In this document: one piece after another, positions 12,511 through 24,430 of the stretch | Layout: each line of letters begins with the position of its first letter | Position numbering within the stretch: the stretch's first letter is position 1 | Source: Notolepis coatsorum | Lineage: Eukaryota; Chordata; Actinopteri; Aulopiformes; Paralepididae | DNA: 64,000 nucleotides | Reading direction: 5' to 3' | NCBI GenBank assembly: GCA_963971535.1 | Contig: OZ020589.1 | Coordinates: 79,530,911 to 79,594,910 of the forward strand | Position numbers and translations under genes: made by a program | Notes under the pieces: generated by a model | Database searches by the model: none | What the model saw: the letters and a program-made list of their open reading frames with translations, nothing else | What the model was told of the DNA's origin: nothing

Positions 12511-13458
12511 TACTTCCCACCCACGGTGAGGCCAGAGACATGTAAAATGGACTTACACGTCTTCAGTGACGCCTCAGAGGTCGCATACGGATCAGTAGCC
12601 TACTTGCGGGCCCAAGAAGAGGGGGGAGAGATCTACACAGCATTTGTCCTCGCCCGCTCGAGAATAGCCCCACGCAAGCAACAATCTATCCCACGTCTAG
12701 AGCTCTGCGCAGCCCTAGCCGGAGCGCACCTAGCCACGCTCATCCAACGTGAGCTCACCATACCGGTGTCTAGAACAATCCTGTGGTCAGATTCCATGAC
12801 AGTACTCGCCTGAATCAAATCGAACTCATGCAAGTACAAAGTCTTCGTGGGAGTCAGAGTCACCGAGATTCAAGACTTAACCGAAGAGTTAACTGGAGAA
12901 ACAGAGTGGCGCTACGTTGATACAAAACAGAACCCAGCTGACGTCATCACCCGGGGAATGCCCCTAGATGACCTCACCCGTCGCAATGTCTACAGTGACG
13001 GCCCAGCATTCCTAAAGCTCCCGGAAGGAGAGTGGCCCACGCCTATCCCGAGGGAAGCCAGTCAAGAGGAGGCTGAGAATAAGAAACCTATGTTCTGTGG
13101 ATTGAGCACTGTTATCTCCGCAGACCCCAACATAGATGATTGCACTACCATAGAGAGTGCACAACAAAGGACATTCCTACTGCACTACCTACCGTCTCTA
13201 CAGACCCGCCAGAAGTGGGTAAAGGAGAGAGACAATTTGACAGAAGGAACAGTCGTCATGATTATTGATCAATCACTGCCCAGAGCTATGTGGCCGGCCG
13301 GCCGCGTAAGCAAAGTGATCACCGGTGCCGACGGCAAGGTCCGAGCAGCTGAAGTGCTTGTCCAGGGTCGCACTTACACCCGTCCCGTGGCGAGGCTCAT
13401 AGAACTGCCCCGACTCCCAGACACAATCGATGATGACCATGACCCTATAACCCTATGA
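12511..13458 (+). pseudogene. Duplicated BEL/Pao pol fragment (RNase H to C-terminus)
   Basis: Second copy of 9826-10773. It has RNase H (from 12526), the same TGA interruption at 12811-12813, the same integrase deletion and the C-terminal tail ending at 13458. It lacks a promoter, gag, protease and RT, so it is only a passenger of the segmental duplication. Confidence 0.93.
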
Positions 13459-13566
13459 CTTTGTGAAGTTGACTGACCCCTACAGCAAACCCTTATGTGT
13501 AAATAGACAACGCGATTAATCTGTCTCTGCTTAACTGATTAGGTCTGGGACCAATCAGGGGGTGGC

Positions 13567-14995
13567 TGTTGTGAAGGGCCAGATTAAACCGAATATATAT
13601 ATTTATTTATTTATATATATTTAATTGTATTTGTATATTCTCTAATATTCCCTGATATCCCTTGTATATTCCTTGTACAATATGCATTGAATATCCATTC
13701 TAGCCTACTGAACATCCCATAATAGTCTCCATTCTACTATTGGTCGAGACCTTGGTGCCAGGCTGCCATACCCCCCAGACCCAGTTCAAACGTACCGCTC
13801 AACATGTACGAACAAGTCCTAGTTCCGCGTAGGAATCTGGCTACCGCACCACTAATGGTACTATTTGTTCATAGTGCGTATATATACTGCGCTACTAAAG
13901 TAGGACTTCTTTTTAGTCCAGTTTCTTACCCTCCAATAGAGTGACAGACGTAAAGCCTCCCCGCGACGCCACGTGTGGGAGTAAGGCCAAGTTCGGCCTA
14001 CCATCGGTATTGAGACATCGTGTATATTAATATTTGAATAGTCATATTTGGCACTATATCGTCGAGTTGGACGTAGTCTATTAAGCTTATAATAGTCTAT
14101 TCATATGTAGTGCTTCGTGCGGTGAGAATACTATCGTAGTCAGTACCCCCATCGTTTCGGGTAGAACTGGCTGCTTATCCAGGGTGGCCGACCCCATGTG
14201 AGGCTGCACCCGAGGAGCCCCAGAGCCGACGAGCGAGTGGACCTGCATACCGGATTATTCTACCGACGACAGCCCGCCTTCCCAGGCACGGATTATGCTT
14301 TGTATACAGTGATTATTCTATGGATAAAGACCAACACTGCCGTGTGTTGGAAACCCCCCCCCCGGAGAGGACGACAGGTGAGGAGACGCTCTACACGACG
14401 AGGTCGCTTCACGTCTCTCCATCGTGGACCGGAGGAAGCCGGCCCACAGAGAGTCCAACTGCTTTCATCTGTGGATCGAGGATCGCTGAGGCACCGAGCC
14501 GCACAACCGTGGGTTCTCCCAGGATACCCTCGGCCAGACGGATACAGCCAGACTCTACCCCCCCCCCCCCCTTCTCCAGTTGTCTTACAAGCGACCGGAA
14601 TTCCCCCCTAGTGTATCCAGTTCTATAATCATTAAAGTATCATTGCTATTATTCCTTAAATATTCCAGGTTGTATATTTACCGCCTGCGCCACCAGAGAT
14701 TGGACGTTCTCTATTGATATACCAACGAATACTCATTTGCCATAAAAGTGCATCCTATTTCAAATCATAAATGTAATTAAGTGATTGCTCTACATACCTT
14801 TTGCTATGTATTAATTATTATTAAACGCAGACTTTCGACTTGGTACATTTGTGTTGGATCGTTTCATCTACGTGGGAGTGTTTACCATAATTATTTATGC
14901 CTAGTACTGGGTGGCCAGAGTCTAAAGTACAAGAGGTAGTGGTAGTAAGTATCATATCTAACAATACAGTGAGGGAATTGTACCCCTCAGTTACA
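13567..14995 (+). repeat. Duplicated BEL/Pao LTR (third copy)
   Basis: Matches the LTR at 10882-12311, including the CGGTATTGAG variant that separates both from the 5' LTR. A CTTATAATAG difference lies near 14084 and the long poly-C run is one base shorter. It is followed by the same AGTGT and minisatellite. Confidence 0.95.
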
Positions 14996-15386
14996 AGTGT
15001 AATAGTGTGTAATAGTGTAATAGTGTGTAATAGTGTAATAGACACTATTACACACTATTACACTATTACACACTATTACACACTATTACACTATTACACT
15101 ATTACACTAGCACACTATTACACTATTACACACTATTACACACTATTACACTATTACACTATTACACTAGCACACTACTACACTATTACACACTATTACA
15201 CACTATTACACTATTACACTATTACACACTATTACACTATTACACACTATTACACTATTACACACTAGCACACTATTACACTATTACACTATTACACACT
15301 ATTACACTATTACACACTATTACACTATTACACTATTACACTAGCACACTATTACACTATTACACACTATTACACTATTACACACT
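14996..15386. repeat. ACACTATTAC minisatellite
   Basis: Repeats the 12312-12510 array, including the orientation switch near 15041, and continues beyond the duplicated part. It is interrupted at about 15387 by a LINE 3' end. Confidence 0.95.
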
Positions 15387-15938
15387 GATTTTATTTTATT
15401 TTATTGATGGATTAAAAACACACAACAAGGATCCAATGGATAACATGAGAAAGAGTAAAACCCTTATTTCCGTCATGGTCCCAGGGCTAAAAACACGACA
15501 ATAACACAACACTCATACATTTAAAACATTATAAGACTAACCTATCGCTAAAATTGTATACCCCACAATAACTAAAAACTGATTGGAAACCCATTCAAAC
15601 TATAGGGGGCTATTCTTCTATTCTGTCCGTGAGCCACTTCCTGACGCTTCTCTTGAAGCTGTGGAGGCTCAAGCTCTGCTTGATGGGGATAGGCAGCTTG
15701 TTCCAAACCTGGGCTCCAGAGAAAGTAAGGGAGCACTGGCCCAGTTTGGATCGGAAAGAAGCAGGCTTCAGGTTTGCTATGCTTGTCTAGTTCTGTGGTT
15801 GTGGGATTCGTTGACCGGGGTGAAGTAGTCTGGAGGTATCTAGGAGACCTTTGGTTTATAATATTGTGCACTATGTTCAGTCTGAGCTGGGTAACTCTGG
15901 CCTCCACAGGAAGCCAATTTAGCTCCTGGAAGTGACTC
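15387..15938 (-). pseudogene. LINE 3' end (L2/CR1-type RT tail) inside the minisatellite
   Basis: The minus strand ends in a (TAAAAT)n-like tail at 15387-15405. Its coding part (15572-15935) reads ...EARVTQLRLNIVHNIINQRSPRYL..., the same C-terminal block as the LINE pieces at 32405 (EARSVQLQLNIVQNIYNN) and 48160. This block lies after the RT domain of L2/CR1-type elements. It is strongly 5'-truncated, with the array resuming on both sides. It carries nothing functional. Confidence 0.75.
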
Positions 15939-16972
15939 GCACACTATTACACTATTACACTAGCACACTATTACACTATTACACACTATTACACACTATT
16001 ACACTAGCACACTATTACACACTATTACACTATTACACTATTACACACTATTACACACTATTACACTATTACACACTATCACACTATTACACTATTACAC
16101 ACTATTACACAAAATTACACTATTACACATGATTACACTATTACACACTATTACACTATTACACTATTACACACTATTACACTATTACACACTATTACAC
16201 TATTACACTATTACATACTATTACACTATTACACTATTACACTAGCACACTATTACACTATTACACACTATTACACTATTACACTATTACACACTAGCAC
16301 ACTATTACACTATTACACTAGCACACTATTACACTATTACACACTATTACACACTATTACACTATTATCCACTAGCACAATATTACACTATTACACACTA
16401 TTATACTATTACACTATTACACTATTACACACTATTACACTATTACACACTATTACACTATTACACTATTGCACACTATTACACTATTACACTATTGCAC
16501 ACTATTACACTATTACACTATTACACACTATTACACTATTACACACTATTACACTATTACACACTATCACACTATTACACTATTACACTATTGCACACTA
16601 TTACACTATTACACTATTACACACTATTACACAAAATTACACTATTACACACTATTACACTATTACACTATTACACACTATTACACTATTACACTATTAC
16701 ACACCATTACACTATTACACTAGCACACTATTACACTATTACACACTATTACACACTATTACACTATTACACTATTACACACTATTACACTATTACACTA
16801 TTACACTATTACACACTATTACACTATTACACTATTACACACTAGCACACTATTACACTATTACACTAGCACACTAGCACACTATTACACACTATTACAC
16901 TATTACACTAGCACACTATTACACTCTATTACACTATTATACTATTACACAATATTACACTATTACACTATT
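15939..16972. repeat. ACACTATTAC minisatellite, main block
   Basis: About 1 kb of irregular 8-10 bp units with scattered variants (ACTAGCAC, ATTGCAC, ACAAAATTAC). It is interrupted by the L1 3' end at 16973. Confidence 0.95.
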
Positions 16973-17266
16973 TTTTTTATATATTTTTTTTTAACAATAT
17001 ATTTATTGGGTTTTAGTTTGCAAATTACAACATGTATATCAGCAGAGCAGTATTCAGCAAACATTTTCACCCCGTTCTCCCTCCCCTAACCCCACCCCAC
17101 AAAATAATAATTAACTTCAAAAACAGGTTCACATAGGAAGGATACAGATTTAAATAAAAATTAAACATAAATAAATAATAATACAACCAAAATGTTTTAC
17201 ACATTAAGTAAAGGGTGTTTCTTGTCGTTTTTACACAATGATAAGAGTTGTCCCACAGTACTCCCC

Positions 17267-20200
17267 CTAATCCCGTTCTTGTTGAAGCAAGTTCCCAACA
17301 TTCGTATTATGCTTTAAGAAGTACACAAATGGTCCCCAGGCATTATCAAAAATGTTTTGTTTACGTCTAACAATATACACCATCTTTTCCATTGACATAT
17401 TTGAAGCCATTTCTTTAATCCACATACCAATTCTTGGTCCATCAACATTTTTCCAATTAAGAGCTATTACACGTTTTGCTTGTAATATGCACATATCTAT
17501 AAATCTAAACTCTTTGCGTTGTAGATGTGGGGTGGTAGGATATAAACCAAGAATAAAAAGCTTGGGATTCAATGGCAACTTCTTTGATAAGATTTGATCG
17601 ATCAGATCAATAACATCTTGCCAGAAGGTTTTCACTTTCACACATTCCCATATGCAGTGGAACAGTGTCCCCCTTTCCTCACTACACTTAATACAAGTAT
17701 CTGGAATATTATCATTAAACTTATGCAATTTAACAGGAGTTATATATGTACGCATCAGCCATTTATATTGTATAAGTTTTAGGTTGCTACTGACTGTCTG
17801 ACTCTGTGCCTCTTTACATGCCACGCTCCATTCTTCTAAAGATATTTCCTCCTCTATGTCTTCGTTCCATTGATTCAGTTTTGATTCAGATGATTCATCT
17901 GAACCAGATACAAATAAGTCGTATAGCATTGAAATTATACCTTTACCATAACAGTGTCTAGTGACTGCTACCTCTAAGATGGAAATGTTCGGTATATCCA
18001 ATGAATGGTTCTGAGATGATATAAAACTCCTTAGCTGAAGATATTTAAAAAAGTGATGTTTCGGAATATCATATTTTGTAGATATTTCCGCAAAGGACAT
18101 GAATACTTCATCCTCCTCCCTGTATACGTCTTGCACTTTCCTTAACCCCTTTTCAGCCCATACTTTAAATCCACTATCGTTTTGCCCTGATTTAAAATTG
18201 GCATTGCCCCAAATAGGACTGAACCTGGATCGGGACGAATTTATATTCAAATATTTGAGTGCGTCAAACCACACATCTATCATGTTTAAAATAATGGGGT
18301 TGTCTGTATTTTTCTTCAGATATTTACGGTCTCCAGAATACAAATACAGGTGCAAGGGTAAGCTCGGTTTAACAGAGCAGGATTCTGAATGGATCCAAGC
18401 AGGGGGATTCTCCGATGAGAAGTAAAACATGATCGTCCGCAGTTGTGCTGCCCAGTAATACCATTGGATATTTGGGCATTTCAGGCCTCCTCGGTCATAT
18501 GGTAGGTAAAGTAGAGATAGACGTAATCTGGGGCGTTTATTTTGCCATATAAAGTTGGTAAACAGTTTCTTGATTCTTGTGAACAAAGACGAGGGGGGGG
18601 GTAAAGGGATATTCTGGAATAGGTAGAGAAATTTAGGGAGTATATTCATTTTTAGAATATTAATCCTGCCGATAATTGAGATGGGTAGGGATGTCCAACG
18701 CTCTATTGAAGAAGTACTAGCTTCCAGAATTGGGTCATAGTTTATCTGAGAAATCTTATTCACCTCAGGGACAATTTTTATTCCCAAATACGTGAATGTA
18801 TCTGTTGAGTTGAGAGTAGAAGCACAAACAAGCCCATCCTCCCTCTCTCTTTCATTGAGTAACATTATAGATGATTTGGAGTGATTCACTTTATAGCCAG
18901 ATATTTTCCCAAATGTTTCAATAAGACTTAGGAGTGCTGGGATAGAGGACCTGTGTAGATTTTTTAGCATTAATATTACATCATCGGCGAAGAGGGCTAT
19001 CCTATGTTCTATATGACCTTCTCGAATCCCATGAATATCACTGTGCATCCTCACCGCTATAGCAAATGGTTCGATCGCAAGAATGAAAAGTAAGGGCGAT
19101 AAAGGGCTCCCTTGTGGGCAACTTCTACTAATTTTAAAGGGTTTAGAGACCTTGCTATTCGTCAGAACTTCTGCCGTAAGCCCTGTACAAAGCAATCTAA
19201 CCCATTTGACGAATGTGTCTCCAAAGCCAAATCGTGTTAACACCTCAAACAGATAAGGCCACTCGACACGGTCGAAGGCCTTCTCTGCATCCAGTGAGAG
19301 TAAGGCAGTGTCTGTCGCCCCCTTGTGGTTATATAAAATATTGAGCACACGTCGGACGTTATGAAAACCCTGTCTCCCTTGAATAAATCCATTCTGGTCT
19401 TCCCCCACCACCCTAGGTAGAAGGACCTCCAGTCTTCTTGCAATAATTTTACTAATAATCTTGGTATCCGAATTTTGGAGGCTGATTGGACGCATATTTT
19501 CACATTTTGTATTAGGTTTCCCTGGTTTTGGAAGTAAAGTGATTAGGGCTCCTCTCATAGATGTGGGGAGAAGACCATTCTCGAAGGATTCCTGAAACAT
19601 CTCCAAGAGGGGTGATATTAATTTAGTTTGGAATTTCTTATAAATATCTATGGGGATGCCATCTGGGCCTGCTGCTTTTCCAGCCTGCATACAGCCGATT
19701 GCATCAGCAATTTCAACGCCAGTTATATTTTGATCTAAAGCCCTACTCTCCTCCTTTGAAATTTTGGGAATATCTAGGTCGTCTAAGAATTGTGTTTGCA
19801 TGTCCAGGTTAGGAGAACATTCAGAGCTGTATAATTTCCCATAGAAGACTCTAAAAGCCTCATTAATCTCTGTTGGGTCCACTATAGTTCTACCATTTGG
19901 GGCTTCAATACAATTGATGGATCTTTCTGCTTGTTGTTGTTTAATGCGCCAGGCGAGAAGTTTTCCAGGCTTTTCCCCCTGATCATAGTAGGACTGTTTG
20001 AGTCTTATTAGGTCGGCAGCGGCTTTGTTAGCTGCTAATTCATTGTACTGTGATCTAAGCAGTAGTAGTTTTGAATGAGCATCTGTAGTCGTATGTTTGT
20101 TATGATAAATTTCCGTTTCCATTTTTTTTATATCCTGATCTAATTTCTCCATTTCAAGTCTTGTAGCCTTTTTCTTTGAGCTAGTGAAAGAGATTATTTG

Positions 20201-21088
20201 TCCCCTAATAAAAGCCTTGAAAGCCTCCCACCTTATGCCAGCAGAGGTCTGGGACTTGTTGCATTCAAAATACAGGTCAATCTGTTTCTCCAAAAAGTCT
20301 ATAAATGTGTGATCCGTGAGCCATCCTGGTTGAAAACGCCATCTTGGTGGGTCATTCACTAGGTTAGTATCTTCATAGTTCAAGGATACCGCTGCGTGGT
20401 CCGAAAGAACTATACTGCTATACTGACATTCACCTACTTTGGAGGCAAGCAGTGCTGAGACTAAAAAGTAGTCTATGCGTGAGTGTGTTTTATGAGTGCT
20501 GGAATAGCAGGAATACTGCACTGCATTTGGATTGCCATGCCTCCAAATATCCAACAAGTTTAATTCCTTCATAAAATGATGTATTGTCTTTCTCGACTTA
20601 TTGTGAGTGCCTTCTAGACCAGTTGACCTGTCCTTTGAAGGGTCCAACGTACAATTAAAGTCACCAGCTATTATGTATTGTCCAGGAAGAGTTGAGGCTG
20701 TCAAAAATAAATTATCATAGAATTTAGGGTCCTCTTCATTGGGACCATAAACATTTATCAGCGTTAACGTTTCAGACAGTAACCTACCCTGGACCATAAT
20801 ATATCTACCTGCAGTGTCCCTTACTACATTATGTACCTGTAATGGGACAGACTTATGAATTAGTATCATAACCCCCCTGGCATGAGTGGTGTAGGGGGCA
20901 GATAACACTTGGCCCTGCCACCTTTTTGCTACTTTAGGAACATCTTCATTCAAAAGATGCGTTTCTTGTAAAAAAACAATTTTTGATTTCAAATATTTTA
21001 ACCTGCTCATTACCCTTTTCACCTTTGTAATTTTGTTCAAGCCCCTACAATTCCACGAAGTAAATTTCACCTTGCAGTTCTCTGACAT
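17267..21088 (-). CDS. L1 ORF2: AP endonuclease and reverse transcriptase
   Basis: This 1,273-residue protein nicks target DNA and copies the L1 RNA at the nick. The AP-endonuclease domain is complete: SWNCRGL (Asn13), QETHL (Glu42), NVYGPN (Tyr114), GDFNC (Asp143, Asn145), RIDYFLV (Asp206) and SDHAAV (Asp230, His231). The RT has PGPDGIP, the NGFIQGRQG block, [26 protein letters not shown] and the catalytic FADD at residues 700-703. A C-terminal region with a Cys-x2-Cys pair ([20 protein letters not shown]) follows, as in L1 proteins. Length is normal for the clade. The start is the first ATG, just before the endonuclease fold. ORF1 lies upstream on the same strand. All catalytic residues I can check are present. 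Confidence 0.96.
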   Translation of the reverse strand: MSENCKVKFTSWNCRGLNKITKVKRVMSRLKYLKSKIVFLQETHLLNEDVPKVAKRWQGQVLSAPYTTHARGVMILIHKSVPLQVHNVVRDTAGRYIMVQGRLLSETLTLINVYGPNEEDPKFYDNLFLTASTLPGQYIIAGDFNCTLDPSKDRSTGLEGTHNKSRKTIHHFMKELNLLDIWRHGNPNAVQYSCYSSTHKTHSRIDYFLVSALLASKVGECQYSSIVLSDHAAVSLNYEDTNLVNDPPRWRFQPGWLTDHTFIDFLEKQIDLYFECNKSQTSAGIRWEAFKAFIRGQIISFTSSKKKATRLEMEKLDQDIKKMETEIYHNKHTTTDAHSKLLLLRSQYNELAANKAAADLIRLKQSYYDQGEKPGKLLAWRIKQQQAERSINCIEAPNGRTIVDPTEINEAFRVFYGKLYSSECSPNLDMQTQFLDDLDIPKISKEESRALDQNITGVEIADAIGCMQAGKAAGPDGIPIDIYKKFQTKLISPLLEMFQESFENGLLPTSMRGALITLLPKPGKPNTKCENMRPISLQNSDTKIISKIIARRLEVLLPRVVGEDQNGFIQGRQGFHNVRRVLNILYNHKGATDTALLSLDAEKAFDRVEWPYLFEVLTRFGFGDTFVKWVRLLCTGLTAEVLTNSKVSKPFKISRSCPQGSPLSPLLFILAIEPFAIAVRMHSDIHGIREGHIEHRIALFADDVILMLKNLHRSSIPALLSLIETFGKISGYKVNHSKSSIMLLNEREREDGLVCASTLNSTDTFTYLGIKIVPEVNKISQINYDPILEASTSSIERWTSLPISIIGRINILKMNILPKFLYLFQNIPLPPPSSLFTRIKKLFTNFIWQNKRPRLRLSLLYLPYDRGGLKCPNIQWYYWAAQLRTIMFYFSSENPPAWIHSESCSVKPSLPLHLYLYSGDRKYLKKNTDNPIILNMIDVWFDALKYLNINSSRSRFSPIWGNANFKSGQNDSGFKVWAEKGLRKVQDVYREEDEVFMSFAEISTKYDIPKHHFFKYLQLRSFISSQNHSLDIPNISILEVAVTRHCYGKGIISMLYDLFVSGSDESSESKLNQWNEDIEEEISLEEWSVACKEAQSQTVSSNLKLIQYKWLMRTYITPVKLHKFNDNIPDTCIKCSEERGTLFHCIWECVKVKTFWQDVIDLIDQILSKKLPLNPKLFILGLYPTTPHLQRKEFRFIDMCILQAKRVIALNWKNVDGPRIGMWIKEMASNMSMEKMVYIVRRKQNIFDNAWGPFVYFLKHNTNVGNLLQQERD

Positions 21089-21780
21089 TAGTTAATTAAT
21101 ATATATATATCCCTTATGAAAAGGTACACAGACAGCCACACCCATATGAGAGAAGAAAAAATAATAAAACACATCAGGAAAAAACACCCACCCCCCACCC
21201 CCTACTAACCTGATGCCCATGCATCTCCCCTCACCCCTCATTTCACTACTGGCCAAACGAGTTTCTCTAACTTGTCTTCCCCCTAAGCTCAAACTAGCTT
21301 TCATTTTTTCTAAATACTAATCACAAATAACATATCTAGTGTTGTCTTGAACTGCGCAATGCTTGCAACTTGTAGGTATAGTATCCATTAGGTCAGGGGC
21401 TTACTTTAAACGCCAAACACTATTATTACAAATCTGAAACACTTTTAGTACAAACCTGGAACGCGCGCACGCAGGCTGGGAGACGAGGAAAATGTAAAAA
21501 GTTAAATGTTTGTAGCTTGCCCCAGAATCTGCAATGCGTTGTAGGAAAAGTCTAAACCAGTGCTGATTTTGTCCATTGAACTAGACTCAGTCCTGTCCGA
21601 ATAAGAATACAAATAAAAATCAGAGGAAAACTAAACAGTCATAGTCCAACCACGCCTCATTTAGTGGAAATGGCTATTTTTATAACGTCATTTATATATT
21701 CACTTATAAGAATACAGTAGGCTCAGTATGACTGTTACTTTCCTTTCGGAGCCTTCCAACGCCGGGACCGTCTCAATAAA

Positions 21781-22641
21781 TCAAATGCTTCGGATAAACT
21801 TTTCCACCTCCGCCGGTGTTTGAAAGGTGCGGGCTCTCTCGTTGTGAGTTACCAGCAGCCGGTCTGGAAAGATGATTCGGTGCGTGTGGATCCCCCGGTC
21901 TCTTAGCTTCTTCCGCACCTCGTCGTATCCGCGCTGCCTCTTGTGCACACCTGCAGAGAGGTCTATGTGAAGACGAACCGGCTCGTTATTATAAAGGACC
22001 CGTCCCTTGGTCCTAGCCGCCCTCAGTACTCTCTCTCTGTCCTTGAAGTTCATGAACTTCATGATTAGGGTCCTTGGGCGTTGAGAGTCAAGTGGCGCAC
22101 CGATTCTATGAGCACGCTCCAATACTAAGCCCCCTGGTTCAATATTCAGAGCCTCCGGTAACCATTTCTCCAAAAATGCAGTTGCATCCTGGCCCTCTGC
22201 CTTTTCCGGTAGCCCCACCAACCTGACGTTATTTCTTCGACTCCTGCATTCCAAGTCCTCCACTTTGTCGAGAAGGTTTTTAACGGTGTTCTCCAGAGTG
22301 CCAACCTTCGGTATCAGCTTATTAACGTTGTCCTCCGCGTCAGAAATCCGTTGTTCAGTCTGCTCTATGCGGCTTATGCAATCTTGTATCTGTTTCTTTA
22401 TTTCCGTAATTGTTATTTGCATTTTGTCGAATTTCTTATACAGTCCAGTTTTCATAGTCAGTATGGCTTTCATGATATCTTGGTTGTCTGGACTCAACTT
22501 TTCATCATCAGATTCGTCGACGTCCTCGTGTGCGTTAGCCATCTTATTTTCACCCGACTTGGTGGCCTCCTCCTCCACCTCAGACTGTTCAGCTTTCTTT
22601 CTATCCTTCTTTGCTTTTTCTTTAGCGTTTTTTCCTGACAT
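21781..22641 (-). CDS. L1 ORF1: RNA-binding coiled-coil protein
   Basis: 286 residues. The N-terminus is Lys/Glu/Asp-rich (about 1-50). A long heptad-like coiled-coil region follows (about 60-130; IEQTEQRISDAEDNVNKL and onward). Then comes an RNA-recognition-like domain with RRNNVRLVGLPEKAEG and a C-terminal domain with RVLRAARTKGRV. This order matches Transposase_22-type L1 ORF1 proteins, which trimerise and coat the L1 RNA. The ATG is close to the element's 5' end, with ORF2 about 690 bp downstream. No stop or frameshift is seen. Confidence 0.93.
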   Translation of the reverse strand: MSGKNAKEKAKKDRKKAEQSEVEEEATKSGENKMANAHEDVDESDDEKLSPDNQDIMKAILTMKTGLYKKFDKMQITITEIKKQIQDCISRIEQTEQRISDAEDNVNKLIPKVGTLENTVKNLLDKVEDLECRSRRNNVRLVGLPEKAEGQDATAFLEKWLPEALNIEPGGLVLERAHRIGAPLDSQRPRTLIMKFMNFKDRERVLRAARTKGRVLYNNEPVRLHIDLSAGVHKRQRGYDEVRKKLRDRGIHTHRIIFPDRLLVTHNERARTFQTPAEVEKFIRSI

Positions 22642-22780
22642 TTAGATTCCGGATATTCTTATACTTATACTGCGCGACTTTGAGTGATATTTTGATTAGT
22701 TTTGTAGGATTAAATTACATGCTAGCAGCTGAGCCTAAAATGTGCGACCTCCTAGTTACTCGTCATGCCCGGAAGTCTCC

Positions 22781-22895
22781 ACTATTACACTATTACACAC
22801 TATTACACTATTACACTATTACACACTATTACAGTATTACAGTATTACACTATTACACACTATTACACTATTACACACTATTACACTATTACACA
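22781..22895. repeat. ACACTATTAC minisatellite, distal part
   Basis: Continuation of the array on the far side of the L1. It ends at an ACAAAATGTGCACATTTT palindromic stretch before the GGGGTA array. Confidence 0.93.
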
Positions 22896-22924
22896 AAATG
22901 TGCACATTTTAGTTTTTCATTTGA

Positions 22925-23579
22925 GGTATTTTGTGGTACTTTGTGGTATATTTCCAGGCACTTTGGGGTATTTTGGGATATGTTGGGGTACTTTGGGGTA
23001 TTTTGGGGTACTGTGGGGTATTTTGGGGTATACTTTGGGGTATTTTGGGGTACTTTGGGGTATTTTGGGGTACTTTGGGGTATTTTCTGGTATTTTGGGG
23101 TATACTTTGGGGTACTTTGGGGTATTTTCTGGTACTTTGGGGTATACTTTGGGGTATTTTATGGTATTTTGGGGTACTTTGGGGTACTTTGGGGTATTAT
23201 GGGGTATTTTAGGGTACTTTGGGGTATTTTCTGGTACTTTGGGGTATTTTGGGGAATACTTTGGGGTATTTTGGGGTACTTTGGGGTATTTTGGGGTATA
23301 CTTTGGGGTATTTTGGGGTATTTTAGGGTACTTTGGGGGTATTTTGGGGTATACTTTGGGTTTTTTGGGGTACTTTGGGGTATTTTGGGGTATACTTTGG
23401 GGTATTTTGGGGTATACTTTGGGGTATTTTGGGGTATTTTGGGGTATTTTAGGGTACTTTTGGGTATTTTGGGGTACTTTGGGGTATTTTGGGGTATACT
23501 TTGGGGTATTTTGGGGTCTTTTGGGGTATACTTTGGGGTATTTTGGGGTACTTTAGGGTATTTTCTGGTACTTTGGGGT
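22925..23579. repeat. GGGGTATTTT / GGGGTACTTT minisatellite
   Basis: About 650 bp of 10-11 bp units (GGGGTATTTT, GGGGTACTTT, GGGGTATACTTT), with rare GGGGAATACT or AGGGTACTTT variants. The plus strand has a run of four G about every ten bases. Open frames rich in Gly/Tyr/Phe/Trp are translated repeats. It abuts the piggyBac exon at 23589. Confidence 0.97.
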
Positions 23580-23588
23580 GATTACTAG

Positions 23589-24417
23589 GACCCTCCCTGT
23601 ACTCTCCGTCCCTGTCAATGAACCTAGAAGTAAAATAAGCATTCTGCTTCCAATCCTTCACGTAGCCCTGAGGCCCTAACTACATAACATAAACAAAAAT
23701 CTACTGGGACTTGACTAACCATTATCTGCACCATGGCGACGTTTATGTCCTCTGCTGTGCTCTGTGGGCTCAGGAATGGGGTCCTCATCGTCACTACTGT
23801 CACCCTCATCCTCACTGCTGCTTTCCTCCTGTGCTGATGGTTGGTAATTTGTATCCAGGATGGGATCATCTTTGTCAGATAAGTCTAAATCTGAGTTGTC
23901 TTCATCAATCAACCCAAGTAGCTGCATAGCTTGGTGCACAGAAAAACGCTCTGGAAATAAAAACATGACATAATCAAATACAAATCAATGTCATTCATAC
24001 ATTACTTATTTGTAAATGATTTCAATGGTACTGTACAACGTTTTTAACCCAACAAATTTATGTATGTATATATGTATTTAGTGATTGAATTGGTATGTAT
24101 TACATTTAGACAATGTACAGCCTTTTAACTGCACCAGATATACTTGTTTTCTCATTTTACATGTGTGCATGTTTACTAGTATATTAGCTGTTTCGACGAG
24201 CTTCAGTCCATAAGTACACAAACATGTACATCATGTTTAGCAACATGCTAAGTTCTTATTTTTACACTTTCTTTCAAATTAGCTTGTCATGACAAATGTC
24301 CAACGCTTATATACATATCTAAATAAGAATAAGCCATAAAATAAGGCAGGACTTCTTACCTGGTCAATGTTTGTGTCTGGAGTTGCCACTTGAATCTTCC
24401 CTCCTATTCGCCGCCAT
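23589..24417 (-). pseudogene. piggyBac transposase, N-terminal exons
   Basis: A possible first exon starts at an ATG (24417) in a MAANRRED context and reaches a good donor (CAG/GTAAGA at about 24360), though a TGA stop lies just before the donor. The main exon (about 23721-23950) follows an acceptor-like TTATTTCCAG. It encodes FSVHQAMQLLGLIDEDNSD and a Ser/Asp/Glu-rich acidic stretch, as in piggyBac-derived N-termini. After a short intron-like gap, a third piece (about 23589-23672) reads WKQNAYFTSRF before the GGGGTA array cuts it. Roughly 190 residues are missing between here and the C-terminal part at 4282. Splicing is inferred from sequence only. Confidence 0.65.
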
Positions 24418-24430
24418 CTTGGATTTTTAC

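Larger units (their letters stand above)
9826..15194 (+). repeat. Tandem duplication of about 2,685 bp
   Basis: 9826-12510 is repeated almost base for base at 12511-15194: RNase H to the end of pol, the 3' LTR and the following minisatellite. All open frames recur at an offset of 2,685 (2,684 after a one-base poly-C difference). The junction at 12509-12511 joins minisatellite to the RNase H region with only a base or so of overlap. Both copies carry the same stop codon and integrase deletion, so those changes came first. Confidence 0.95.
16973..22780 (-). mobile_element. Full-length L1-clade LINE with both ORFs open
   Basis: About 5.8 kb on the minus strand: a short 5' region (22642-22780), ORF1 (21781-22641), a spacer of about 690 bp, ORF2 (17267-21088) and a 3' UTR of about 290 bp ending in an A-rich tail (16973-16995). 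Both flanks read ACTATTACACTATT (16959-16972 and 22781-22794), as expected for a target duplication, though the array would give this anyway. No stop or frameshift breaks either ORF, which marks it as young and possibly still competent. Confidence 0.92.

Noticed and set aside
12213..16845. His-Tyr-Thr-Ile-rich proteins of up to 123 residues
   Set aside because: Translations of the ACTATTAC minisatellite, open in several frames without a domain.
12312..16972. Possible CRISPR-like array
   Set aside because: Units are 8-10 bp with no spacers of constant length, no leader and no cas genes; the setting is eukaryotic.
22680..23588. A 302-residue Gly/Tyr/Phe/Trp-rich protein resembling a repeat-rich structural protein
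   Set aside because: Translation of the GGGGTA minisatellite; similar frames of 263 and 93 residues exist in the other plus frames.
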